Below, one piece after another: positions 36,728 to 45,678 of a stretch of DNA of 64,000 bases. The notes under the pieces are model-generated. The model worked only from the letters and a program-made list of their open reading frames with translations. It was not told the DNA's origin and did no database searches. The stretch covers positions 248,001 to 312,000 of the forward strand of contig NZ_CP090145.1 in assembly GCF_023008245.1 (NCBI RefSeq). Reading direction: 5' to 3'. The position numbers and the translations under genes are program-made. The stretch is from Flavobacterium sediminilitoris (GTDB lineage: Bacteria > Bacteroidota > Bacteroidia > Flavobacteriales > Flavobacteriaceae). Position 1 is the first letter of the stretch. Each line of letters begins with the position of its first letter.

Positions 36728-37549
36728 TTATTTAAAAGTAACCCCAAACTTTGCCGCTTCTGCTTTTGCTTGCGGAATTAAAGATGTTATTTCTCTAATT
36801 CTTGTTTCATTACTTGGATGTGTACTTAATATTTCTGGTGGAGCAGAACCTGAAGACAATGCAGACATTCTTTCCCATACTTTTACAGCGTTAACAGGAT
36901 CATATCCTGCAATTGCCATTAAAGTTAAGCCAATCATATCTGCTTCACTTTCATGTTTTCTACTAAATGGTAACATACCTCCTACTTGAGAACCAACTCC
37001 ATAAGCTTGCATAACTAACGCTTGAGTCTGAGGATCTTTGTTCCCTACTGCAACTTGTGCTCCAGCAGCTCCTAATTGTTGTAATAAGCCTGCACTCATT
37101 CTTTGTTGTCCGTGATTTGCTAATGCATGAGCAACTTCATGTCCCATTACGGACGCAATTCCTGCATCATCTTTACAGACTGGTAATATTCCTGTATAAA
37201 AAACAATTTTTCCTCCAGGCATACACCATGCATTTAATTCTTTACTTTCTACCAAATTATACTCCCAAGCATACCCTTCTAAATAATCTGATTTTCCATT
37301 TGCATTTAGCCATCTTTCTGCAGCTGTCTTTATCTTCATTCCTATATTTTCAATCCTCTTTGCATCAGTTGTTCCTTTGACAACCTTATTTTCAGACAGA
37401 AATTGTCCATATTGTTGAAAAGCAGATGGAAAAATTTGGCTATTTGGCACAAATGCCATAGTTCGTTCTCCTGTAAATGGATTTTTTGCGCACGATAATA
37501 CTAGCCCAAAAAACAATACTAAAACAATTTTTATTTTATTATTCATCAC
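36728..37549 (-). CDS. M48 family metalloprotease lipoprotein
   Basis: A 273-residue zinc protease. The signal peptide ends in the lipobox VLSC (about residues 17-20), so it is a lipoprotein in the periplasm or outer membrane. The zinc site is MGHEVAHALANHG and the third ligand lies in RKHESEADMIGL. It resembles the LoiP/BepA/Oma1-like group, which monitors outer-membrane proteins or envelope stress. No TPR domain is attached. A terminator follows. Confidence 0.92.
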   Translation of the reverse strand: MMNNKIKIVLVLFFGLVLSCAKNPFTGERTMAFVPNSQIFPSAFQQYGQFLSENKVVKGTTDAKRIENIGMKIKTAAERWLNANGKSDYLEGYAWEYNLVESKELNAWCMPGGKIVFYTGILPVCKDDAGIASVMGHEVAHALANHGQQRMSAGLLQQLGAAGAQVAVGNKDPQTQALVMQAYGVGSQVGGMLPFSRKHESEADMIGLTLMAIAGYDPVNAVKVWERMSALSSGSAPPEILSTHPSNETRIREITSLIPQAKAEAAKFGVTFK

Positions 37550-37671
37550 ATTCTATTTTATACAAAGTTAATACATTTAAAAAATCATATCAAATATTAG
37601 CCCAAAAAATATTTTTAAGATAATATTAATAATTAATCTTTTTTATAAATAGTAATTTCGCAATTAAAAAG

Positions 37672-38544
37672 ATGTCAAAAAGACGAAAAAATATTTCAAG
37701 TAATTCAATTCCATCATCAATTTTATTTTTAGCAGGTTCATTACAGAGAATCTCACACACTTTTACTGTTAAATTTGCTAAAAAACTCTTTACAAAACCT
37801 ATAAAATATAAAATTCCAAAAAGAGAATTTGAAATGGATAATAATTCTAAACAAGAATTATTTTATATCCCATCAATAGATAAAAAAATTATGGTATACC
37901 ATTATGGTAATAGTCCTAAAAAAGTCCTTCTTGTTCATGGATGGTCTGGAAGAGGAACTCAACTTGTAAAAATTGCAGATCGATTATTAGAATTAGGATT
38001 TTCAACAATAAGTTTTGATGCACCAGCTCATGGGAAATCATCAGGGAAATCATCATTAATGATAGAGTTTATTGAAAGCATCTTAGAATTAGAAAAGAAA
38101 TTTGGCCCATTTGAATTTGCAATAGGTCATTCTCTTGGAAGTATGTCTATTTTAAATGCAATAAAGAAAGGTTTACAAGTAAAAAAAGCTGTAATAATAG
38201 GAAGTGGAGATAGTGTTAATGACATATTATTTGATTTTGTATCTAAGTTAAATTTAAAACCAATAATTGCAGTAAAAATGAGAGAATCTTTTGAGAAAGA
38301 CCTACAAATACCAATGGAAAGCTTCTCTGCTTATATAGCTGCAAAAGATGTTCACATTCCAACTCTTATTATTCACGATAAAGATGATGAAGATGTGCCA
38401 TATACTGCTTCAGAAAACATAGAAAAGCACATAAAAAATAGTAAATTAATACTGACTACCAACTTAGGACATCGAAAAATATTAGGAGATAAGAATGTGA
38501 TAAATGAAATTGAAAACTTCTTAATTGAAGAGAACAATAAATAA
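37672..38544 (+). CDS. alpha/beta hydrolase
   Basis: A 290-residue hydrolase. HGWSGRGTQL (about residue 87) gives the oxyanion region, GHSLGS (about 158-163) holds the nucleophile Ser, and the late Asp and His are in HDKDDEDVPY and NLGHRKI. A basic N-terminal 50 residues without a signal peptide precede the fold. The substrate is unknown; it is closest to the general Hydrolase_4/serine aminopeptidase group. It stands alone and is terminated by a large shared hairpin. Confidence 0.88.
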   Translation: MSKRRKNISSNSIPSSILFLAGSLQRISHTFTVKFAKKLFTKPIKYKIPKREFEMDNNSKQELFYIPSIDKKIMVYHYGNSPKKVLLVHGWSGRGTQLVKIADRLLELGFSTISFDAPAHGKSSGKSSLMIEFIESILELEKKFGPFEFAIGHSLGSMSILNAIKKGLQVKKAVIIGSGDSVNDILFDFVSKLNLKPIIAVKMRESFEKDLQIPMESFSAYIAAKDVHIPTLIIHDKDDEDVPYTASENIEKHIKNSKLILTTNLGHRKILGDKNVINEIENFLIEENNK

Positions 38545-38582
38545 AAGTAAAAAGCACTTCTATAGAAGTGCTTTTTACTTTT
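38543..38582. terminator. large bidirectional terminator
   Basis: A perfect 18-bp stem (AAAAGTAAAAAGCACTTC and its complement) with a TATA loop lies between the converging hydrolase and CHI-like genes. Confidence 0.92.
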
Positions 38583-38595
38583 ATTTATTGGAAGT

Positions 38596-39162
38596 TTATT
38601 TCCCTAACATACTCGATTTTAATTTTTTATCTGCTGGCTTATCTGACAACCAGATTCCAAACAGCGCTTTTTTAAAATCTTGCCCTTCAATAGTCCCTTT
38701 TTTTGTACCATTTTTATAAACTACAATCCCAACTTCTGGTAGATTTGCAATTGTAAATGAATCTCCTTTATTAAATTTATCTTTAAAAAAAGATTTAAAT
38801 TTATCAATTTTTGATTTAAGTGGTGCTGTATTTCCTCCTGTAGAGTTTTCAAAACCTTCATTAACGGCATTAATCATTTTTTCTGAAGTAATCATTCCAG
38901 AAACAATATCCAATTTTATCACAGCTGCATCTGTACTATTCATAATTTCATTTGCATTTGTACTTTTTTTAGGAAGATATAAAGATCCTACGTAAAGATC
39001 TATCCAAAACTTCTCTCTAACTCCTGCTCCATTCAATGTTAAGTTACGACCTTCAACAGTCAATGAGTTATCTAATTTAACTCCTGAAACTGTTTTTTGT
39101 GCATTAATCGAAAATGATGTTAAAATAGCCACCATTAAAAATGTAAAAAATTGTTTTTTCAT
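38596..39162 (-). CDS. chalcone isomerase-like secreted protein, paralogue 1
   Basis: A 188-residue protein. The start was set at ATG 39162, giving a signal peptide (MKKQFFTFLMVAILTSFSINAQ). The rest matches the bacterial chalcone-isomerase-like fold (PF16036 type): LNGAGVREKFWIDLYVGSLYLPKK, VIKLDIVSGMITSEKM and FKKALFGIWLSDKPAD. In bacteria such proteins are probably ligand binders rather than flavonoid enzymes. It is the second of a tandem pair with high similarity. Function unknown; likely periplasmic. Confidence 0.9.
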   Translation of the reverse strand: MKKQFFTFLMVAILTSFSINAQKTVSGVKLDNSLTVEGRNLTLNGAGVREKFWIDLYVGSLYLPKKSTNANEIMNSTDAAVIKLDIVSGMITSEKMINAVNEGFENSTGGNTAPLKSKIDKFKSFFKDKFNKGDSFTIANLPEVGIVVYKNGTKKGTIEGQDFKKALFGIWLSDKPADKKLKSSMLGK

Positions 39163-39204
39163 AGTTTTTTCTTTATTCAATCTTATAAAAGTAATAAATT
39201 AATA

Positions 39205-39768
39205 TTAACTATCCAACATTGCTCTTTTTAATTTTTCATCAGCCGGTTTAATACATAACCACACTCCAAATAATGCTTTTTTAAAATCCTTACCATCAAT
39301 AGTTCCTTTTTTTATCCCATTTTTAAAAACCGTAACTCCTGATTTTGGATTATACACAATCATGAACTCATCTCGTTCTTTAATTTCATCTTTAAAAAAA
39401 GATTTAAATTTATCGACTTTTGGCTTTATAGCTGACAAATTTCCATTTGTAGCATTCAAAAAACCTTCATCTAACAATTCAATCATTTTTTCAGAAGAAA
39501 CCATACTTGAAACTACATTCATTTTAATAATAGATGCATCATCACTGTTTATAATTTCATCTGCATTTGTACTTTTTTTAGGCAAATACAATGATACTAC
39601 ATACAAATCAATCCACATTTTTTCCTTAACTCCAGCTCCATTTAAAACAAGTTTGTTACCTCCAAACGAAAGGGTTTCATAAATACTTACTCCTGAGACT
39701 TTCTCTTGAGCAAAACAAAAAGTTATAGGTAATATCAAAAACATTAATAGTAAGTAAAGTTTTCTCAT
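39205..39768 (-). CDS. chalcone isomerase-like secreted protein, paralogue 2
   Basis: A 187-residue paralogue of the downstream gene, with a signal peptide (RKLYLLLMFLILPITFCFAQ) and the same core stretches (LNGAGVKEKMWIDLYVVSLYLPKK, FKKALFGVWLCIKPAD). The shared segments are strongly conserved, so this is a tandem duplication. It differs mainly in the 80-120 region and has an extra Cys near the end (WLCIKP). Function unknown; probably periplasmic. Confidence 0.9.
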   Translation of the reverse strand: MRKLYLLLMFLILPITFCFAQEKVSGVSIYETLSFGGNKLVLNGAGVKEKMWIDLYVVSLYLPKKSTNADEIINSDDASIIKMNVVSSMVSSEKMIELLDEGFLNATNGNLSAIKPKVDKFKSFFKDEIKERDEFMIVYNPKSGVTVFKNGIKKGTIDGKDFKKALFGVWLCIKPADEKLKRAMLDS

Positions 39769-39793
39769 AATTTATAATTGTATTAATTTTTTG

Positions 39794-40720
39794 TTAAATA
39801 TATAAATTTTTTCTTTTTAATTTATTAATTGTAGCGTTTAATTCAAAACCAAGTAAAAGAATCATACAATTAATCCAAATATAAAACATCAATACAAGTA
39901 GTGTACCTATAGAACCATACAATTCATTATACCTTGCAAACTTTTCTACATATATACCAAAAATGTAAGATGTTAAAATAATTAATAACGTTGTAAAAAC
40001 CGCTCCATAACTTATAAATGATATATTTTGAGTTTCTTTTGCTCCAAATTTATATAGAATAGAAACTGTAATTAAAATCATTAAAATAACAAACAGATAC
40101 CTACCCCATTCAATTAAGTAGACATCACTACTTATAAGTCCTTGAAAGTTAATTTTTTGAATTATTACTTCAAAAACAACTATTGATGCCACCGTAACAA
40201 TTAAGATTAAAGATAAAGCTATTGATATTGCTAAAGCTATAAAATATTGCTTAAAAAAACCTCTTGTTATGGTTATATGTGTTGACATTTCAAAACCTCC
40301 TAATATAGCATTAACTCCATTTGTCATCAAAAAAATAGATAAAATAAACCCCGAAGACAATAAGCTTTTATAACTAGTACTCATTATATCTTTCAGGATA
40401 AGTTCTATTGCTTCGTATGTGTTTGGAGGTACTCCCTTTTCTACAAAAAACAAAAAATCATCTTGAAAATTATCAATAGGTATATACGGAATTAAATTCA
40501 GTATAAATAAAGCAAAAGGGAATAATGCCATAAAGAAACTAAATGCAACTGCACTTGCTCTATTTGAAAATGCACCTCTTAAAATTCCTAAAAAATAGAG
40601 TTCAATAATATCATACAGGGTCAACCCTTGCAAAGATGATAAACTTATACTTTTAGCAAAACCAACTAATTGTTTCACTAAAGGAATTTTATTAAGCTTA
40701 TTTTCAATCAATTCAGACAT
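39794..40720 (-). CDS. YihY/BrkB family inner membrane protein
   Basis: A 308-residue membrane protein with six predicted helices and the family pattern FSNRASAVAFSFFMALFPFALFIL near residue 55, and a C-terminal YIWINCMILLLGFELNA. The name virulence factor BrkB is historical; the function is unresolved and it is not an RNase. It overlaps nadC by one base (TAATG), so the two are translationally coupled. Confidence 0.92.
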   Translation of the reverse strand: MSELIENKLNKIPLVKQLVGFAKSISLSSLQGLTLYDIIELYFLGILRGAFSNRASAVAFSFFMALFPFALFILNLIPYIPIDNFQDDFLFFVEKGVPPNTYEAIELILKDIMSTSYKSLLSSGFILSIFLMTNGVNAILGGFEMSTHITITRGFFKQYFIALAISIALSLILIVTVASIVVFEVIIQKINFQGLISSDVYLIEWGRYLFVILMILITVSILYKFGAKETQNISFISYGAVFTTLLIILTSYIFGIYVEKFARYNELYGSIGTLLVLMFYIWINCMILLLGFELNATINKLKRKNLYI

Positions 40721-41577
40721 TAGATTGCTTTTAAGCTTAAATCCATATTATAAACAGAGTGTGTTAAAGCTCCTGAAGAAATATAATTAACTCCACATTC
40801 TGCATATTGTCGAATAGTCTTTTCATTAATATTTCCAGAAGATTCTGTTAAACATTTATCTCCTATCATACGAACTGCTTCTTTAGTCATATCATAAGTA
40901 AAATTATCTAATAAAATTCTATAAACACCTTCACAAGTTAATATTTCTTTTACTTCATCTATATCTCTTGCTTCAACAATTATTTTCAAATCTCTATTAC
41001 TTTCTTGAAGATATTTCTTTGTTTTATTGATTGCGTTTGTTATTCCTCCTGCAAAATCAATGTGATTATCTTTAAGCATTATCATATCATACAAAGCAAA
41101 ACGATGATTTTCTCCTCCTCCTATTTTTACTGCCCATTTTTCAAGAGCTCTAATACCTGGAGTTGTTTTTCTAGTATCTAAAATTTTTGTTGGAGTTCCT
41201 TCTAATAAATCTACAAAATATTTTGTTTTAGTTGCTATTGCACTCATTCTTTGCATAGCATTTAAAACCAATCTTTCTGCTTTTAAGATAGCTTGAGAAC
41301 TTCCGAAAACATTAAATACTATATCTCCATATTTTACACTTTCTCCATCATTAATGAATGTTTCAACAATCATATCTTTTTCTACATGTGAGAAAACCAT
41401 TTTTGCAAATTCAACACCTGCAATTACTCCTTCATCTTTTACTAATAACTTTGCTTTTCCACGTGCTTCTTTAGGAATACATGCTAAAGAACTATGGTCA
41501 CCATCTCCTATGTCTTCACGTAGTGCATTCTCTATTATCAACTCTAATTCGTTTTGAAATTGTGCTTCTGAAATCAT
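40720..41577 (-). CDS. nadC: nicotinate-nucleotide diphosphorylase (carboxylating)
   Basis: A 285-residue quinolinate phosphoribosyltransferase that makes nicotinate mononucleotide from quinolinate and PRPP in de novo NAD synthesis. It has the hallmark stretches LNAMQRMSAIAT, ILDTRKTTPGIRALEK and GGGENHRFALYDMIMLKDNH, and the C-terminal LLDNFTYDM and YISSGALTHSV. Full length. NadA and NadB are not in the window. The yihY-type gene overlaps its stop codon. Confidence 0.96.
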   Translation of the reverse strand: MISEAQFQNELELIIENALREDIGDGDHSSLACIPKEARGKAKLLVKDEGVIAGVEFAKMVFSHVEKDMIVETFINDGESVKYGDIVFNVFGSSQAILKAERLVLNAMQRMSAIATKTKYFVDLLEGTPTKILDTRKTTPGIRALEKWAVKIGGGENHRFALYDMIMLKDNHIDFAGGITNAINKTKKYLQESNRDLKIIVEARDIDEVKEILTCEGVYRILLDNFTYDMTKEAVRMIGDKCLTESSGNINEKTIRQYAECGVNYISSGALTHSVYNMDLSLKAI

Positions 41578-41653
41578 CTTATTTTTGTAATTTAATTGCT
41601 AAGTTATGAATTCAAACTAACAAACTCAATTGTTTTAAAAAAAAGCATAAAAA

Positions 41654-41673
41654 AATCCCGCTTATGCGGGATT
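41654..41673 (-). terminator. terminator of the DUF2853 gene
   Basis: AATCCCGC and GCGGGATT form an 8-bp stem with a TTAT loop and a T-run on the minus strand, 18 bases past the DUF2853 stop codon. Confidence 0.85.
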
Positions 41674-41690
41674 CTAGTATAAAATAATTC

Positions 41691-42032
41691 CTATTTATAA
41701 ACAGATTCTTTTTTAAAATGCTTTGTCAATAAATAATAAAAAACAGCTCTATATTTATTTTTATTCGATTTACCATATTGATCAATTACAGCCGCAATTG
41801 CAGTATCTAGTTCTGGACCATCTTTTAGTCCTAACTTTTTAATTAAAAAATTATTTTTTACTGTTGCTAATTCTTTTTCATCAGTACCTGATACTGTTGA
41901 AGAGTCAGCATTGTAAATTGATGGACCGCAGCCAATAGTTACTTTAGTTAATAAATCCATATCGGCAGTTACACCGCATTTGTCTTTTAAATCTGCTGCG
42001 TACTTTGTAATCAGTTCGTCTCTTTTACTCAT
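41691..42032 (-). CDS. DUF2853 family protein
   Basis: A 113-residue soluble protein with the start set at ATG 42032 (MSKRDELITKYAADL), the usual family N-terminus. The KDKCGVTADMDLLTKVTIGCGPSIYN stretch and the C-terminal FYYLLTKHFKK match DUF2853. No catalytic motif is evident. It is a small single-gene unit between menD and nadC. Function unknown. Confidence 0.88.
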   Translation of the reverse strand: MSKRDELITKYAADLKDKCGVTADMDLLTKVTIGCGPSIYNADSSTVSGTDEKELATVKNNFLIKKLGLKDGPELDTAIAAVIDQYGKSNKNKYRAVFYYLLTKHFKKESVYK

Positions 42033-42110
42033 AATCATGTTGTTTTTAAATGTTAAGACCAATCGCTTTATTTTATATAAAACGTATTATATCCTTATAA
42101 AATTATAATT

Positions 42111-43778
42111 TTATTTTAACTTTTTAAAATATTCCAATAAAATTTTGTCATTTAATTTCTCAGGAGTACTTATTTCTAACAAAGATGGTCTATTATCTAA
42201 TTTTAAAAACGTTTCTAACTTTATTTCTAAATCTATTGAATTATCAGCAATTTCATAATTAAAATTAAACATCTTAGCTAAATGATTTGCTTTTAGATTA
42301 TGAGAGGTTTCAAAAAAAGTATTAAATGTGTTTTCTTCTTGATGGCCTGGTAAAATTCTAAAAATTCCTCCTCCACTATTGTTAATCAAAATTATTTTAA
42401 AATTATTTGGAATATATTGATTCCAAAGTGCATTACTATCATAAAAAAAACTAACATCGCCCGTTATTAAAATAGTTTGTTTTTCACTAGCTAATGCCGC
42501 GCCAATTGCTGTTGAAGTGCTCCCATCAATTCCACTTGTTCCTCTATTACAATAAACTGTTACTGATCTATCTACATTCAAAAGTTGCAAATAACGAATT
42601 GCAGAACTATTACTTACTTGTAATTGAATATCCTTTGGTAGTTTTTTAGTTATAATTTCAAAAGCTTTAAAATCAGAAAAAGGAATATCTTTTAAATAAA
42701 TTTCTGATTTTGCCATTCTATCTTTTACAATTTGAGACATTTTAGCTTGATAAAACCCTTCTAAACTATTTCTTTTTACGGTTATTTGCTTCAAAAAGCC
42801 TTCAATATCAGTTTTAAAATGCTTAGTAAGACATCCATAAGTATCATAAGCTCTTAGTTCATCTACATGCCAATGTTCATTAGGTTTATACTTTCTAAGA
42901 AATGCTTTTATTCGTTTTGAAACAACCATTCCTCCAAAAGTTAATAAAATATCTGGTTTAAAATACTCAAACTCTTCTTCACTAAAAGGTGTAATTATAG
43001 TATCAATGTTAGAAATGAAACGCTCATGATGTAAATTTGACGTTTTTTCTGTCATTACAATTACAGAACTATCATTAGCTAAACTTTCTAAAACAGACTG
43101 TTCTATTGCGTTTGGTTTACTTTCACCAATAAGAATCAGTTTCTTCTCACTAGTATTCCACTTTTGAATATATTCTTGGCCTAAAACAAAATTCTCATCT
43201 TCCTCATCAAAATCAACCCATTCTGGATTCACACTAACTTCTGAAATTATCCCATACAGAGGTTCTTCAAATGGTATATTTATATGTACAGGACCTTTTT
43301 TATTTTTTGCTAAATGTAACGCGTATTGAATAGCAACATCATTATCTCTTGAAGCTAATTCAGTTAAATTAGCACTATTTAGTATATGATTAGCAAAAAC
43401 ATTTTCTTGACGAATTGTTTGACCATCTCCTATATCAATTTTCTCTTGAGGTCTGTCTGCACTAATTATTACTAATGGTATTTGACTGTAGAATGCTTCC
43501 GCTACTGCTGGATAATAATTTAGAACTGCTGATCCAGAAGTACATACCACAGCTACTGGCTCTTTTAATTGTTGTGCCATACCTAACGCAAAAAAAGCTG
43601 CACATCTTTCATCTACAATACTGTAACATTTAAAAAAAGAATTATTTACAAAACCAATAGTTAAAGGTGCATTTCTAGAACCAGGAGAAATAACAATATG
43701 TTTTAATCCTTTGGCTTTACAAATTTCTATTAAGCTTTGAGCTAAAGGTATTTTTGGGTATTTATTTTGTTCTATCAA
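42111..43778 (-). CDS. menD: SEPHCHC synthase (menaquinone synthesis)
   Basis: A 555-residue thiamine-diphosphate enzyme that joins isochorismate and 2-oxoglutarate in menaquinone synthesis. The N-terminal part has ISPGSRNAPLTIGF and VDERCAAFFALGMAQ with the cofactor-activating Glu. The C-terminal part has NRGTSGIDGSTSTAIG and ITGDVSFFYDSNALWN with Mg-ThDP binding residues, followed by INNSGGGIFRILPG. Full length. No other men gene lies next to it here, so the pathway is split across the genome. The upstream region holds a TAACTTTG -7 element. Confidence 0.96.
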   Translation of the reverse strand: MIEQNKYPKIPLAQSLIEICKAKGLKHIVISPGSRNAPLTIGFVNNSFFKCYSIVDERCAAFFALGMAQQLKEPVAVVCTSGSAVLNYYPAVAEAFYSQIPLVIISADRPQEKIDIGDGQTIRQENVFANHILNSANLTELASRDNDVAIQYALHLAKNKKGPVHINIPFEEPLYGIISEVSVNPEWVDFDEEDENFVLGQEYIQKWNTSEKKLILIGESKPNAIEQSVLESLANDSSVIVMTEKTSNLHHERFISNIDTIITPFSEEEFEYFKPDILLTFGGMVVSKRIKAFLRKYKPNEHWHVDELRAYDTYGCLTKHFKTDIEGFLKQITVKRNSLEGFYQAKMSQIVKDRMAKSEIYLKDIPFSDFKAFEIITKKLPKDIQLQVSNSSAIRYLQLLNVDRSVTVYCNRGTSGIDGSTSTAIGAALASEKQTILITGDVSFFYDSNALWNQYIPNNFKIILINNSGGGIFRILPGHQEENTFNTFFETSHNLKANHLAKMFNFNYEIADNSIDLEIKLETFLKLDNRPSLLEISTPEKLNDKILLEYFKKLK

Positions 43779-43824
43779 AGTTATATTTTAAGAGTTCAAA
43801 AAAGTGAACAAAGAATTTCAAATA

Positions 43825-43832
43825 CAAAGTTA
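43825..43832 (-). promoter_or_regulatory. -7 element of the menD promoter
   Basis: TAACTTTG on the minus strand fits TAnnTTTG and lies 46 bases upstream of the menD start codon. Confidence 0.45.
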
Positions 43833-43882
43833 TAAAGTTGAAAAGGTTTTTAATACTTTTACTTAAAATAAATTATTACATA

Positions 43883-44380
43883 ATGAGAGTCAATTTACGT
43901 GCTTACTCTATTTCCGACTGTCAATCAATTTTAGACATTATAAACTATAATATTTTACATTCTACTTCCTTATATGATTATGATGTTAGAACACTAGAGC
44001 AGCAAATTGCGATTTTTGAAGACAAATTAGAAAAAAAATTTCCCATTATAGTCGCCGAAATTGATAATGAAGTTATTGGTTTTGGTTATTATAGTGAATT
44101 TCGTTTTAGAGAAGCATATAAATTTACCGTTGAACATTCTATCTACGTTTCAAACACATATCATGGAAAAGGAATTGGTAATCTTTTGTTATCTGAACTT
44201 ATTCGTTTAGCCAAAAATCAAAAACTCCATACTATGATTGGAGTTATTGATTCCGAAAACCAAAACAGTATAAATTTTCACGAAAAATTTGGTTTCAAAA
44301 TAGTTGGTAATATTAAAGAATCTGGGTATAAATTTAACAAATGGCTTAATTCAATAATAATGCAATTATTTTTAGACTAG
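43883..44380 (+). CDS. GNAT acetyltransferase, phosphinothricin acetyltransferase-like
   Basis: A 165-residue N-acetyltransferase starting at ATG 43883 (MRVNLRAYSISD). The central segment HSIYVSNTYHGKGIGNLLLSEL has the acetyl-CoA loop GKGIG, and INFHEKFGFKIVGNIKESGYKFNKW is characteristic of the Pat/Bar-like subgroup. The natural substrate is probably an amine or amino-acid analogue. It is divergent from menD and convergent with the glutathione peroxidase gene, with 3 bases between the two stops. Confidence 0.9.
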   Translation: MRVNLRAYSISDCQSILDIINYNILHSTSLYDYDVRTLEQQIAIFEDKLEKKFPIIVAEIDNEVIGFGYYSEFRFREAYKFTVEHSIYVSNTYHGKGIGNLLLSELIRLAKNQKLHTMIGVIDSENQNSINFHEKFGFKIVGNIKESGYKFNKWLNSIIMQLFLD

Positions 44381-44383
44381 CTG

Positions 44384-44971
44384 CTATTTCTTGTTTTCTA
44401 TCCAATTAATAATTGAATCATCGGTTGGCAATACTCGTGGTGAGATCACATTATCAAGTTCCCCTTTTTCATTAATTAAATATTTTTGAAAATTCCACTC
44501 TACCTCACTATCTACAAGTCCATTTTTAGCTTTCTGAGTTAAAAATTTATAAATTGGATGCATATCATCTCCTTTAACAGAAATTTTACCCATTATTGGA
44601 AAGCTCACACCATAATTTCGTTCACAAAAAGTTGCAATTTCATTATTTGTTCCTGGCTCTTGTGATCCAAAATTATTAGCTGGAAAACCAATAATTACAA
44701 AATTATCTTTACTATATTTTTCATACAATAATTGTAGATCTTTATACTGAGGTGTTAATCCACATTTAGACGCTGTATTTACAATCATAATTTTTTTTCC
44801 TCTTAAAGCAGAAAAATCAAAATCATTTCCTTCAATATCTTCAACTTTAAATTGATATATATTTTCTTTCATTTTATCATCTTTTTTTAAAGTGAGTGTT
44901 TTATTTGTTTGAGATTTTACATTTAAAACTGAAAACACACAAAACATTCCAAAAATTAAATATTTTTTCAT
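44384..44971 (-). CDS. glutathione peroxidase family protein (secreted form)
   Basis: A 195-residue thiol peroxidase with an N-terminal signal-like stretch (MKKYLIFGMFCVFSVLNVKS) and probable export. The peroxidatic Cys70 is in VNTASKCGLTPQY, the Gln/Asn region is GFPANNFGSQEPGTN, and the Trp of the catalytic tetrad is in VEWNFQKYLI. In bacteria such enzymes usually take electrons from thioredoxin and act on lipid or other peroxides. It adds a periplasmic arm to the peroxide defence at 19-23 kb. Confidence 0.93.
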   Translation of the reverse strand: MKKYLIFGMFCVFSVLNVKSQTNKTLTLKKDDKMKENIYQFKVEDIEGNDFDFSALRGKKIMIVNTASKCGLTPQYKDLQLLYEKYSKDNFVIIGFPANNFGSQEPGTNNEIATFCERNYGVSFPIMGKISVKGDDMHPIYKFLTQKAKNGLVDSEVEWNFQKYLINEKGELDNVISPRVLPTDDSIINWIENKK

Positions 44972-44985
44972 CGCTATTTTTACTT

Positions 44986-44993
44986 CAAATTTA
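44986..44993 (-). promoter_or_regulatory. -7 element of the glutathione peroxidase gene
   Basis: TAAATTTG on the minus strand matches TAnnTTTG and lies 14 bases upstream of the start codon. Confidence 0.45.
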
Positions 44994-45075
44994 CCTTTTT
45001 AGAAGCTATATTTCCTTAAACAAATCATAAATCTAAATAAAATTTGTAATTTAGAACATTAAATAACTAAACTTT

Positions 45076-45456
45076 ATGTTTTTCTTTAGAACACTAATTT
45101 CTTTTTTACAAGATGATGAATATAGAGATTTACTCATTACCACAGCCATCATATTATTAGTTGGAACATTAGCTTATCATTATTTAGAAGGATGGAGCGT
45201 AATAGATTCTTTCTATTTTTCAGTTGTAACATTAACAACTATTGGATATGGAGATTTTGCTCCTCAAACAGATGCTGGAAAACTTTTTACGGTTTTATAT
45301 ATTGTAATAGGAATTGGAATGATTCTTAGCTTTATTAATACAATTCAGCACCATTACACTTATATGAGATATAGAGAAAAAAAAGATATCTTAAAAGGTA
45401 AAAATTTTAAAAAAGAAGTCAAAAAAATTAATCCAAGAAAAGATTCAGTACTTTAA
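45076..45456 (+). CDS. two-helix potassium channel
   Basis: A 126-residue protein with two membrane helices (about residues 18-36 and 72-95) flanking a pore loop with the selectivity filter TIGYGD (about residues 55-60, in TLTTIGYGDFAPQ). It therefore forms a KcsA-like tetrameric K+ channel without a cytoplasmic regulatory domain. The C-terminus is short and very basic. It is a single gene followed by a broken YHS gene. Confidence 0.93.
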   Translation: MFFFRTLISFLQDDEYRDLLITTAIILLVGTLAYHYLEGWSVIDSFYFSVVTLTTIGYGDFAPQTDAGKLFTVLYIVIGIGMILSFINTIQHHYTYMRYREKKDILKGKNFKKEVKKINPRKDSVL

Positions 45457-45506
45457 TTGTCTCTTTTATGTTTTACATCTAACAATAATTTTATTATAAG
45501 CTTTCT

Positions 45507-45531
45507 AGCTTTGTTTTAGAAAAACAAAGCT
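45507..45531. terminator. hairpin after the potassium channel gene
   Basis: AGCTTTGTTTT pairs with AAAACAAAGCT around three bases, 50 bases after the channel stop codon. It lacks a long T-run, so a stop role is only likely. Confidence 0.5.
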
Positions 45532-45532
45532 T

Positions 45533-45665
45533 ATGAAACAATATCTTATACTCCTTATATTTCTTTTTTACATTTTTAAATAACTATTCTCAATCTAATT
45601 TAGAAAACAATGTTGCTATTCAAGGTTACAATTCTGTTTTTTATTTTAAAATTGGAAAAGCTTAA
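45533..45665 (+). pseudogene. frameshifted and shortened YHS-domain protein
   Basis: From ATG 45533 the frame gives MKQYLILLIFLF, a signal-like start, and then stops soon after. In the next frame it continues FTFLNNYSQSNLENNVAIQGYNSVFYFKIGKA and ends at TAA 45663-45665. The stretch VAIQGYNSVFYFKIGKA matches the opening of YHS domains (normally AIxGYDPVAYF). Both a frameshift near 45569 and an early end remove the rest of the domain. The DoxX-type gene next to it is the usual partner of intact YHS genes. Confidence 0.82.
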
Positions 45666-45678
45666 TTAAACAATCAAA

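Noticed and set aside
38596..39768. Flavonoid chalcone isomerase activity for the tandem pair
   Set aside because: Bacterial members of this fold with signal peptides generally lack a flavonoid context; the name describes the fold only.
43883..44380. Phosphinothricin resistance
   Set aside because: Similarity to the Pat group does not establish that substrate; most such chromosomal genes act on other amines.
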